This document shows positions 1 through 9,654 of a DNA stretch of 64,000 bases, piece after piece. The translations under genes and the position numbers were made by a program. This stretch comes from Primulina eburnea (taxonomy: Eukaryota; Streptophyta; Magnoliopsida; Lamiales; Gesneriaceae): positions 30,102,277 to 30,166,276 of the forward strand of contig NC_133105.1 in assembly GCF_022965805.1 (NCBI RefSeq), given 5' to 3'. The notes beneath the pieces were generated by a model, which was not told where the DNA came from, did not search any database, and saw only the letters and a program-made list of their open reading frames with translations. Each line of letters begins with the position of its first letter. The first letter of the stretch is position 1.

Positions 1-1610
1 TACAAAATTAGTCCTTATGACCCGGGACAACATTGAGACTCTATGTGCTAGAATTACACTTTGACTTGTTTACCGACTCTCATGGGGTCATCAGGTGGCA
101 AGGTTCGGTGTTCTGTCGAAACACATAGGAGTCGATGCATTGTAGTCGGGGATTCACCGCTTACCTTCGGGTATGGATATCCTATGTGTTATCATGTGTA
201 TGTAGGTTGAAATCTCTGGCCAGAGTATGGTTGTAATTATGAAAGGGGTTTCATAGATTACACCATTGATGCAACTACGACATGACACATAGTTTCGATT
301 CATTGACAACTCTCGATAAACCAATGGTTGTCGAATCGATCGGGATATATGAGTTGAAGGGACCGTACTGTACGCTAACCATAATTGAATGGTTTTTGCA
401 GGCACTATCATGTGATACCTAGGGAATCACGTAAGCGATGCTGCTAGGCGTTTAACGTGATTGGTTGGGTACTATCAGACTTGAGTTCTGACGTTCTTAC
501 TATCAAGGAGTTGATAAGTAAGAATGGAGCAATTGGGGTATGCTCATATAAGGACATGTTTAGTCCGAATCACATGGAGATGTGAACCCACGGCTAGTTG
601 TATCAATGAACCATTGAGGGCCACACAAGTGCCAGCTTTGTAAATCCCGATGAGAAGTAAAATAGTTCAATGTGTTGAACGGCTTATAAAGGAGTTTATA
701 AGTGTAAAGAAAAATAGAAGTATGACTTCTATGAGAGAAATGTAAATTTTGATTTATGGAAGTGTTCCTAAATTAAAATTTGGCCAAGTGGATAATGTAA
801 TTGAAAATTGTGATTTTCATAAACATTATTATGGACTAAATTAAATTAATTCAAGTGTTGAATTAATTAGACACTAGTGGACCTAGTAGAGTCCAAATAA
901 TTAAATTAATTCAAGTGTTGAATTAATTAAATAATATTGAGTCTTGTAGAGCTCAATTAAAATAATTATTTAACTAGTGGGACTTGGGTAAATTCAAGTA
1001 ATGTTTAATTAGTCTCAAATATGTTTGAGATAATTAAATTTAGTCCAAAGTTTTTAATTTGATTAAAAACTATATTATATGCATGCATGGGAGGTGAAGG
1101 GTTGGAGATTACTTTTTATTAAAATAATGCAAGGCATGCACCTTTTGTTTTTACTTTTCTCACAACCAAGGCAAGGGAATTAACTCATTCTTCCCTCCCC
1201 TCCACATGCTCATGGCCGAAACCTCTTCTCACTTTTCTCTCAAGTTTTTCTCTCCATTTTGTGTTCTTGATTTGTTTAAGAACACACACACTTCTCTTTG
1301 AAAAATCCTCTTAATTTTCTAGTGCAAATTAAGAGGGGATTTATCTAGTTGGTGGTGGGCCTTATTTTGAAGGAAAGGGAGTTGGAGGCTTGTAGATCTT
1401 CAACCTTGAAGAGCTTTGTTGTTTACAACAAAGTTGGTGCCATACATCAACCTCAAGAGGTTGATAGGTAATGATATTTCTAACATCCTATGTATGGTTT
1501 GATTTTGTAAATATTGCACAAGAAAAACATGGTGGCCGAAATATTTGCCTCAAAATTTCGAATTTTTGCTTCCGTTGCGTTTTCCGGCCACCGTAACCGG
1601 TCCGCTTTCA
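1..1610 (+). repeat. Copia A 5' LTR (partial at window edge)
   Basis: Direct repeat of 7088-8697. It ends in ...CGCTTTCA two bases before the primer binding site. The full LTR, judged from the 3' copy, is 2065 bp, starts TGTTAGAG and ends CA. Short ORFs inside (for example 154-411 on the minus strand) recur only because the LTR recurs and are not genes. Confidence 0.93.
844..928. repeat. Pair of AT-rich perfect inverted repeats in the copia LTR
   Basis: AATTAATTCAA-GTG-TTGAATTAATT occurs at 844-868 and again exactly 60 bp later at 904-928. The arms are 11 bp with a 3-nt loop. Both copies are kept in the 3' LTR (7931-7955, 7991-8015) and in the LTR of element B (33941-33965, 34001-34025). The role is unknown; RNA hairpins in the transcript are possible if this part is transcribed. 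Confidence 0.8.
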
Positions 1611-1612
1611 AG

Positions 1613-1629
1613 TGGTATCCGAGCTAAGG
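1613..1629 (+). other. Primer binding site (initiator tRNA-Met type), copia A
   Basis: TGGTATCCGAGCTAAGG starts two bases after the LTR end. Plant copia elements usually carry TGGTATCAGAGC, complementary to the 3' end of initiator tRNA-Met; here one base in that core differs (C for A). Confidence 0.85.
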
Positions 1630-3385
1630 TTACGGTTTTTGTGTAATATTTGCATAATATTATGTTGAGATCGATTTCTAACCGTTTGAGATTTTTTGTG
1701 CAAGAAAATGATAGGGCCGAAAATTTGAGAAACAAAAAAAAAAAAAATAGTTTTTCCAAAATTTCGGGCAGCCGAGGGGCAGCCCAAGGGGCTGCCCGAA
1801 ATGTGCAGTTTTTAAAATAAAAAAAATTTTTTGTGTTACCGGAATCCGGCGACGGAGCTCAGGCGACGGCGATGACGGCTAGGGTTTCCAAAAGTGTTTT
1901 GGACAATCTTAGTGTTATGGGCCTTGAGATGTTGGGCCATTGGATGGACAACATTATTTGTGAAATTTAAATGGGCCAAAGTATTTTTGTGAAAAATGGG
2001 TTTTGGGCCCTTAAGTTTAAATTTACAATTGTTGCACATATTTTCTCATAAAATAAATAATTGAAGTAGGACTTTAATTATTTATAGTAAATTGTGATTT
2101 ACAAGAAATTCGATTATAAATAAATTAATTTGAAAGTAGACAAAGGTGTTTGTATACTTTGTTAATTTAATTTATAATTGTGGCGGTTAGTGATTGGATC
2201 AAGATATATAATATTGGATCAATTAATTATAGTGATAATTAATTGATGGTGTATGATATGTGATATTATGCATGAAGGATGATCAAAAGCCCAAGCCCAA
2301 TTTGCTAGGTGTATGCTAGGATATTTGTGTTGTATGATTGTAATAATTATCAATTTCAAGTGGGCTTGGTTTATGGCTCGTTCCCACCCCCCATGAGATG
2401 TATCCCTATGTGCCATGGATATTTAATTGTAAATATTAGAATAGGTGAAGATCAAGATTGGAAGATGGTGGCCTTGGTGATTATGAAGATCGAAGACATG
2501 TAATATTGGATGCTAATGTAATAATTTCGTTGCATTGCATCCCGTGCATTTACCCTAGGATTGGACCTAGGCCCGTGTTTGGCTCACACGGGCCATTAGA
2601 GTTGGGGCAATTGATCATCCTTGTACTGTTTTCTATTTATAATATATGCATGATATGTTATAAATAATGAGTATGTGCGTTATTATTATAATAACAAAGT
2701 TGCATGAATCCGGCAAACATACGATCAAACATGGCGAGCTTTTAAAATAAAATTAATGATGAGACCTTTCAAAATTAAAAACCCTCATTTTGAATAAGAT
2801 TCAAAATTAATATCAAGTCCGAAAAGGGGAATTATAAATTTGTTTATAATTTCCTTGTCTTCCATCGACAATGGGTGCATGATGAACGCTACCCGTACTC
2901 GGGGCTCGGCTCATATTATTGGGGGGCCTTGAGTGCCGGAAAGCTGTGACATCCATTGACATTGTGATGTGAACTACGTGGAACTCCCATGATTTCGGCT
3001 CATATTATTGAGGGAACTCATGGCGACCGTCCATTAAGGTTCAACATCGATGGGTTAGGCTTGACACGTAAAGATGAACGACGTCTATAATGGGTCCTAA
3101 TCAAACGTGAGACAAAAGTTTACGTAGAGGGTTGCATTGTGATGCAATTGGGAAACTACCATTTAGGAATTGTGATTGGCTGTATAATCGGGATCATAAT
3201 TCGCTAATTGGACCTTACGTACCTACTGAGGAAAGGAGTTTCCCGTTTTCACTGGAGGGTAGTGAAAGATGTCAAAACAGTGGGAGCAAATATTTATGAA
3301 GTAAAAGTCCAAGCTTCATATCTTACTAAATATTTAAAATAGTCATCAACATTTATCTGTTTTTACTTTTCAGTACAAATCGACA
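1630..3385 (+). other. Untranslated leader of copia A
   Basis: About 1.75 kb between the primer site and gag with no convincing ORF. It holds a perfect GC hairpin, GGGCAGCCC (1777-1785), loop AAG, GGGCTGCCC (1789-1797), flanked by further GGGCAGCC-like pieces. It also holds CGGCTCATATTATTG repeated near 2908 and 2995. The matching leader of element B has many more GGGCAGC/GCTGCCC copies. A packaging or dimerisation signal is one possible role (inference). Confidence 0.65.
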
Positions 3386-4246
3386 ATGTCTTCGATGCGC
3401 AATTCGATATCTGTAATACTCGACAAACACATATTAACTGGACCTAATTACCTCACTTGGCTAAGAAATTTGAAAATAGTCTTGAATTCGGAAAGGGTAA
3501 CATATACACTGACTCAGTCGCCCCCTGTTGAGGCTCCGACTGACTGCACTCCTGAGGAATTGCAGGCTTACAAGGAATGGTGTGACCATGACTTGATAGC
3601 CAGGTGTTATATGCTGACTTCTATGAACGATGAGCTACAGAGGCGTTTTGAGGATGCAAAGAGTGCTGCTGACATTCATTTGCATCTCAAAGAGCTCTTT
3701 GGTGAGCAAACACGACCTCTGAGGCATGCTACCGTCAAGGAGCTGATCACTTTGCGCATGCGAGATGGGGCCTCGGTCCATGAGCATGGCCTAAAGGTGA
3801 TCGGGCTCGTGGACAAGCTCGTTGGCATGGATCTGATCTTGCCTTCGGAGTTGACCACCGACGTATTGCTGTTATCGTTGCCTAGCTCATTTGATCCTTT
3901 TGTGGTGAACTTCAACATGAACAAGATGGAACCGACCCTTGAGGAGTTGGTGAACATGCTTGTTACGTTTGAATCCACCATCAAGAAAGAGAAGTTGGTT
4001 CTTTATGTGGGTTCTTCATCTGGTACGAAGATTGATCCACATGGGAAGGGAAAGAAGAGTTCTTTTCAACGTCCCGAGAAGATCGTGCCCTTGTTGAGGC
4101 AATCTCCGAATCCCGTTGTGGCAGCCAGACCAGTTAAGGCTGACAAGACTGGTGATGTTTGTCATCACTGCAAGAAGCCTGGACATTGGAAGCGAAATTG
4201 CAAGGAATATCTGGCCCAGAAGTGTTCTGGAAACGGTATGTTCTAA
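3386..4246 (+). CDS. gag: Copia gag (capsid/nucleocapsid), intact ORF, 286 aa
   Basis: Gag of a Ty1/copia element: it forms the cytoplasmic virus-like particle that packages element RNA. The N-terminal half matches the UBN2-type copia gag domain (NYLTWLRNLKIVL near residue 22, then an EEL..YKEW..HD..AR motif). Near the C-terminus is one zinc knuckle of the form C-X2-C-X4-H-X4-C (CHHCKKPGHWKRNC, about residues 259-272). The ORF starts at the ATG preceded by a long leader. It ends at a TAA followed two codons later by another TAA, after which the same frame continues straight into protease, so gag and pol were once one ORF. Element B has the same stop pair. Confidence 0.9.
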   Translation: MSSMRNSISVILDKHILTGPNYLTWLRNLKIVLNSERVTYTLTQSPPVEAPTDCTPEELQAYKEWCDHDLIARCYMLTSMNDELQRRFEDAKSAADIHLHLKELFGEQTRPLRHATVKELITLRMRDGASVHEHGLKVIGLVDKLVGMDLILPSELTTDVLLLSLPSSFDPFVVNFNMNKMEPTLEELVNMLVTFESTIKKEKLVLYVGSSSGTKIDPHGKGKKSSFQRPEKIVPLLRQSPNPVVAARPVKADKTGDVCHHCKKPGHWKRNCKEYLAQKCSGNGMF

Positions 4247-4276
4247 ATTTAAGTAAACATTTCAATTAACTCTACT

Positions 4277-4459
4277 TCTTGGGTATTAGATACCGGTTGT
4301 GACTCACATCTCTGTAATGGGTTACAGGTGATGGGAAGAAGTAGGAAGCTTAAGGAAGGTGTGACCTTCTTGAGGATGGGCAATGGAGCAAGAGTTGCTG
4401 CCAAGGCTATTGAGGATGTTTACTTATTTATTGAACAAAAGTTTAAGTTAATTTTATGA
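4277..4459 (+). pseudogene. pol: Copia protease remnant
   Basis: In the same frame as gag, the reading SWVLDTGCDSHLC shows the aspartic protease active-site DTG. About 60 codons are readable before a TGA at 4457-4459. The stops between gag and this fragment and the loss of everything downstream make it non-functional. The same fragment is present on the minus strand in element B near 30355-30543. Confidence 0.75.
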
Positions 4460-4900
4460 GATGTTTTGTTTGTACCTAATTTTGTAAAAACATTGTTTCC
4501 ATTTCTATGGTGATAAAGATGGATATTCTTGTTTATTTAGCAAAGGTGTTTGCAACATTTACAAGAATGAATGTTTAATTGGTACTTGAGAACTTGAAAA
4601 CAATCTCTATAACTTAAAATTGAAAGATATTCCTTTAAATGTCCATTCAAAGGCAGACACCATATGAGATATGGATGGGTAAGCCTCCCAAATATTCTTA
4701 TCTTAGAATATTGGAGCCCTGCTTATGTGAAGCAGGTAAGTGGGAGATAAATTGGATTGTTGATCCATTTTATGTTACTTTGTGGGATATCCAAGGAATT
4801 AAGTTGGATATTATTTCTATCATCCCCAAGAAACAAAGGTGTTTGTTTCTAGGAATGCAACCTTTTTGGAAAGGGATTTTCTATTGGATAGAAAAGGCAG
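4460..4900 (+). pseudogene. pol: Integrase remnant with large internal deletion (copia A)
   Basis: After protease only scraps remain. The reading QTPYEIWMGKPPKYSYLRI (4654-4710) is the tail of the copia integrase region. The HHCC finger and the whole DDE catalytic core are missing, so roughly a kilobase of pol has been lost relative to a complete copia element. Copia B shows the same join, so the deletion predates both insertions. Confidence 0.7.
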
Positions 4901-6080
4901 ATGATAGAACTCGAAGAGGTTCGAGAGAAACCCACAATTATAGAACCCACACCCGATGAGCCAAGAGAGGAGATACAAGCTCCTAGCAGATACGAGAAAG
5001 TCTCGAGACCACCTATGAGGTATGGTCAGCTTCTTGAAGAAGGCCATGATGAGCCTAACCATGGATGTGATCCAAGGACCTTCAAGGAAGCGTTATCTGA
5101 TGCCGATTCATCCAAGTGGCTTGAAGCAATGGAATCTGAGTTGAATTCCATGCATTCGAACCAAGTGTAGGATCTTGTTGATCCAACTGAGGGAACTGTT
5201 CCCATAGGGACTTGGGGCGGATGGGAAGGTATTGACCTTCAAGGCGCGATTGGTGGCAAAAGGATGTACTCAAAGACAAGGAGTTGACTTTGAGGAAACC
5301 TTTTCCCTAGTCGCAATGTTCAAGTCCATAAGGATTTTGCTAGCCATAGCTGCATGGTATGACTATGAGATATGGCAGATGGATGTTAAGACAGTCTTTC
5401 TTAATGGGGATTTTAAGAAAGTGATTTACATGTCTCAACCTGAATGGTTTACATCTATCGGAAGTGAGCATATCGTATGCAAACTTCAAAGATCTATTTA
5501 TGATCTAAAGCAGGCATCAAGGAGTTGGAACCTTAGATTCGATAGTACAATCAAAGAGTTTGATTTACTAAGAATCATGAGGAACCCTGTGTGTATAAGA
5601 AGGTCAGTGGGAGTGTTGTGACATTCCTGGTGCTTTATGTTGATGACATTCTACTCATTGGGAATGATGTAGGAATGTTGCAATCAACTAAGATATGGTT
5701 AACGAGTAAGTTCTCGATGCAGGACTTGGGTGAAGCATCTTTTGTATTGGGATACAGATCTATAGAGATAGATCGAAAAGATGGCTTGGTCTCACCCAGT
5801 CCACATACATTGATACCATCGTGAAGCGGTTCTCGATGGATGAGTCCAAGAGAGGACATCTACCAATGTGTCATGGCGTGTCCCTATCCAAGTCTGTCTC
5901 ACAAGACAGATGCAGAGATAGTGGCGATGACACGCATTCCGTATGCTTCGGCAATTGGTAACATCATGTATGAGATGATATCTACACGTCCTGACGTGGC
6001 GTTTGCACTATGTGTAGTGAAAGGATATCAATCGAACCCTGGTCTTCCACACCTGAAAGCTGTGAAAGACATCCTCAAGT
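4901..6080 (+). pseudogene. pol: Copia reverse transcriptase (RVT_2) pseudogene
   Basis: Fragments in shifting frames cover the copia RT. 4901-5170 gives the lead-in (EPREEIQAP..., EALSDADSSKWLEAMESEL). 5232-5621 gives [22 protein letters not shown] and ..DVKTVFLNGD. 5591-5824 gives FLVLYVDDILLIGND with the catalytic YVDD at 5636-5647. 5840-6082 gives the connection toward RNase H. A stop at 5168-5170, a small deletion near 5210 and frameshifts near 5570-5600 and 5825 break it. The lineage appears to be the common plant type with long LTRs. Confidence 0.85.
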
Positions 6081-6618
6081 AGTTGAGAAGGACCAATAAG
6101 TTGTTCTTGGTCTATGGGGTAGAGAACTGAAATTGGAAGGCTATACCGACACTAGCTTCCAAAGCGATATCGATAACTCGAAGTCAACCTCTAGTTTTGT
6201 ATCATGCTCAACGGTGCTTGCTGTCTCTTGGAAGAGTTCCAAGCAAGACAATACTGCGGATTCCAGCACAGAGGCCGAATACATTGCTGCATCAGATGCA
6301 GCAAGAGAGCCTGTTTGGATAAGGAATTTTGTCTAAGAGTTGGACGTCATTCCTAATGGAGTTGCTCCTGTCCCGGTGTTGTGTGACAACACGGGAGCTT
6401 TAGCTCAAGCAGAGGAGCCAAGGTCTCATCAGAAATCCAAACTAGTATTGAGAAAGTACCACATCCTCGGAGAGATTGTGGAAAGAAGAGAAGTGTCTAT
6501 TGACAAAGTCGGCTCCGCAGATTATGTTGTTGATCCACTAGCTAAGCCTTTACCTGGACCATTATTCGACAAGCATCGCGAATCAATGGGTTTTAAGCAT
6601 ATAGTTAGTTGGCTCTAG
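6081..6618 (+). pseudogene. pol: Copia RNase H pseudogene
   Basis: Readable in two pieces: 6133-6336 (LEGYTDTSFQSDIDNSKSTSSF ... STEAEYIAASDAAREPVWIRNFV) and, after a stop at 6334-6336, 6340-6618 (VLCDNTGALAQAEEP ... HILGEIVERREVSIDKV ... DPLAKPLPG). These are the usual C-terminal RNase H motifs of copia pol. One stop splits the domain here, while the copy in element B (28187-28744) is uninterrupted. Confidence 0.85.
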
Positions 6619-6620
6619 TG

Positions 6621-6632
6621 CAAGTGGGAGAT
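6621..6632 (+). other. Polypurine tract, copia A
   Basis: CAAGTGGGAGAT lies immediately before the TG of the 3' LTR, the usual position and form (AAGTGGGAG) for plus-strand priming in plant copia elements. Confidence 0.85.
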
Positions 6633-8697
6633 TGTTAGAGTAGGTGCCCGTCGAGCCAAGTGTTGGCCGAGTGTTCACAATGAAACTCTATGTATAAGCA
6701 ATCTTTATTTTAATAATATTTGAAATTATTATTTTGGCAAATCTTTATCTGTATACCCATGCTAGTTGCATAGATAAAGCCCTTGAATATACAAATAGTA
6801 GAAAGAATATGAGATGCTCATATGATGAGTATCATGAAACTCATATTTGTAATACTGTATATTCTAAACGGTTCCTAGTCGATTCAGCCGCCACTAAGAA
6901 GGATATAGGCCGCTCGAGTTAGAGACTAGTATCTGCGATGTGAGTACCATGTTTCATTGGTAGGGGACATTGTGATGTCCGAACATGCAGATAGGTGCTC
7001 CTTGTAGAGTGCACTGAACAACCCTCCATAAAAGGACTTTCCAAGTGGTTCTCACTTATCGAGTGGAAAAGTCCTGGTTTATAGTTGTACAGAATTAGTC
7101 CTTATGACCCGGGACAACATTGAGACTCTATGTGCTAGAATTACACTTTGACTTGTTTACCAACTCTCATGGGGTCATCAGGTGGCAAGGTTGGGTGTTC
7201 TGTCGAAACACATAGGAGTCGATGCATTGTAGTCGGGGATTCACCGCTTACCTTCGGGTATGGATATCCTATGTGTTATCATGTGTATGTAGGTTGAAAT
7301 CTCTGGCCAGAGTATGGTTGTAATTATGAAAGGGGTTTCATAGATTACATCATTGATGCAACTACGACATGACACATAGTATCGATTCATTGACAACTCT
7401 CGATAAACCAATGGTTGTCGAATCGATCGGGATATATGAGTTGAAGGGACCGTACTGTACGCTAACCATAATTGAATGGTTCTTGCAGGCACTATCATGT
7501 GATACCTAGGGAATCACGTAAGCGATGCTGCTAGGCGTTTAACGTGATTGGTTGGGTACTATCAGACTTGAGTTCTGACGTTCTTACTATCAAGGAGTTG
7601 ATAAGTAAGAATGGAGCAATTGGGGTATGCTCATATAAGGACATGTTTAGTCCGAATCACATGGAGATTTGAACCCACGGCTAGTTGTATCAATGATCCA
7701 TTGAGGGCCACACAAGTGCCAGCTTTGTAAATCCCGATGAGAAGTAAAATATTTCAATGTGTTGAACGGCTTATAAAGGAGTTTATAAGTGTAAAGAAAA
7801 ACAGAAGTATGACTTCTATGAGAGAAATGTAAATTTTGATTTATGGAAGTGTTCCTAAATTAAAATTTGGCCAAGTGGATAATGTAATTGAAAATTGTGA
7901 TTTTCATAAACATTATTATGGACTAAATTAAATTAATTCAAGTGTTGAATTAATTAGACACTAGTGGACCTAGTAGAGTCCAAATAATTAAATTAATTCA
8001 AGTGTTGAATTAATTAAATAATATTGAGTCTTGTAGAGATCAATTAAAATAATTATTTAACTAGTGGGACTTGGGTAAATTCAAGTAATGTTTAATTTGT
8101 CTCAAATATGTTTGAGATAATTAAATTTAGTCCAAAGTTTTTAATTTGATTAAAATCTATATTATATGCATGCATGGGAGGTGAAGGGTTGGAGATTACT
8201 TTTTATTAAAATAATGCAAGGCATGCACCTTTTGTTTTTGCATTTCTCACAACCAAGGCAAGGGAATTAACTCATTCTTCCCTCCCCTCCACATGCTCAT
8301 GGCCGAAACCTCTTCTCACTTTTCTCTCAAGTTTTTCTCTCCATTTTGTGTTCTTGATTTGTTTAAGAATACACACACTTCTCTTTGAAAAATCCTCTTA
8401 ATTTTCTAGTGCAAATTAAGAGGGGATTTATCTAGTTGGTGGTGGGCCTTATTTTGAAGGAAAGGGAGTTGGAGGCTTGTAGATCTTCAACCTTGAAGAG
8501 CTTTGTTGTTTACAACAAAGTTGGTGCCATACATCAACCTCAAGAGGTTGATAGGTAATGATATTTCTAACATCCTATGTATGGTTTGATTTTGTAAATA
8601 TTGCACAAGAAAAACATGGTGGCCGAAATATTTGCCTCAAAATTTCGAATTTTTGCTCCCGTTGCGTTTTCCGGCCACCGTAACCGGTCCGCTTTCA
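6633..8697 (+). repeat. Copia A 3' LTR, complete (2065 bp)
   Basis: Begins TGTTAGAGTAGG and ends CGCTTTCA, giving the TG...CA ends expected for an LTR. Its right end adjoins 8698 (CATGG...). The target-site duplication cannot be checked because the left end of the element lies outside the window. Confidence 0.93.
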
Positions 8698-9099
8698 CAT
8701 GGAGCATCTCTCGGTTCTCTTATGCTGAAGGTGAAGAATGAAGTGTCATTTCAAAGTATATATAACATGCCAAGTGTCATCACGAAAAGCAAAGGTGGCA
8801 TTCTTGCATGCAGCACCGCGGGTGCGGTCCTATAACACCCCGGGTGCGCTCATGCTTCGGCAACCCCATTATTTTCTCAAATGAACGACCGCGGGTGCGG
8901 TGCCATTCAAGACCGTGGGTGCGGTGATGCTACGAATAAATTGCCAACGTTCTGTCTATGCACCACGGGTGCGGTCCACTCCTGGGCGCGGGTGCGGTCT
9001 GGCTTCGGCCCTTCCTTCAAAAATTCTCATTTTTATGTCATGCATTCTTAGCTCTTCAAATCTAACATCAATGACAACTGATAATTCTCGAGCCTTAAA
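8698..9099. other. Non-coding block with repeated ACCGCGGGTGCGGT-type motifs
   Basis: No convincing gene. Between 8815 and 8999 the motif ACCGCGGGTGCGGT or a close variant occurs six times (near 8815, 8837, 8888, 8911, 8962 and 8985). GC-rich repeats of this sort also mark the LTRs or leaders of other families in this window, so this may be a remnant of the gypsy element that gave rise to the adjoining array. The array begins abruptly at about 9100 in mid-domain. Confidence 0.5.
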
Positions 9100-9654
9100 C
9101 GTTAGGTTGCATGGCCTGCCTAGGACTATTGTTTCTGGTCGCGATGTTAAATTCTTAAGTTACTTTTGGAAGACTTTATGGGCTAAACTTGGCACAAAAT
9201 TGTTGTTTTCTACTACTTGTCATCCTCAAACGGATGGATAAACTGAAGTTGTCAATAGAACTTTCGGAACACTTTTGCGTGCTATTCTTAAAAAGAACTT
9301 GGATTGACATTTCTATGGACTTTATTTTGGGGTTTCCTAGGACTAAGAAGGGGAGGGATTCTATTTTTGTTGTTGTGGATAGATTCTCTAAGATGGCACA
9401 TTTTATAGCTTTTCATATAACCGATGATGCTTCAAACATTGCGGATTTGTTCTTTGAGAAGTCGTTAGGTTGCATGGCATGACTAGGAATATTGTTTCTG
9501 GTCGCGATGTTAAATTCTTGAGTTACTTTTGGAATACTTTATGGGCTAAACTTGGTACAAAATTGTTGTTTTCTACTACTTGTCATCCTCAAACGGATGG
9601 ACAAAATGAAGTTGTAAATAGAACTTTAGGAACACTTTTGCGTGCTATTTTGAA

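Larger units (their letters stand above)
1..8697 (+). mobile_element. Copia element A (defective Ty1/copia LTR retrotransposon)
   Basis: The element has two direct LTRs (1-1610 partial and 6633-8697), a primer binding site, one intact gag ORF, degraded protease/integrase/RT/RNase H remnants and a polypurine tract just before the 3' LTR. Positions 1-1610 align to 7088-8697 at a constant offset of 7087 with no net indel and about 17 mismatches by eye (~1%), which suggests a fairly recent insertion. About 455 bp of the 5' LTR lie left of the window. Pol is non-functional (large integrase deletion, stops, frameshifts), so movement would need help in trans. Element B on the other strand belongs to the same family. 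Confidence 0.93.

Noticed and set aside
154..411. 85-aa minus-strand ORF repeated at 7241-7498 and (plus strand) 34540-34797
   Set aside because: It repeats only because it lies in copia LTRs; no recognisable domain, no coding signature.
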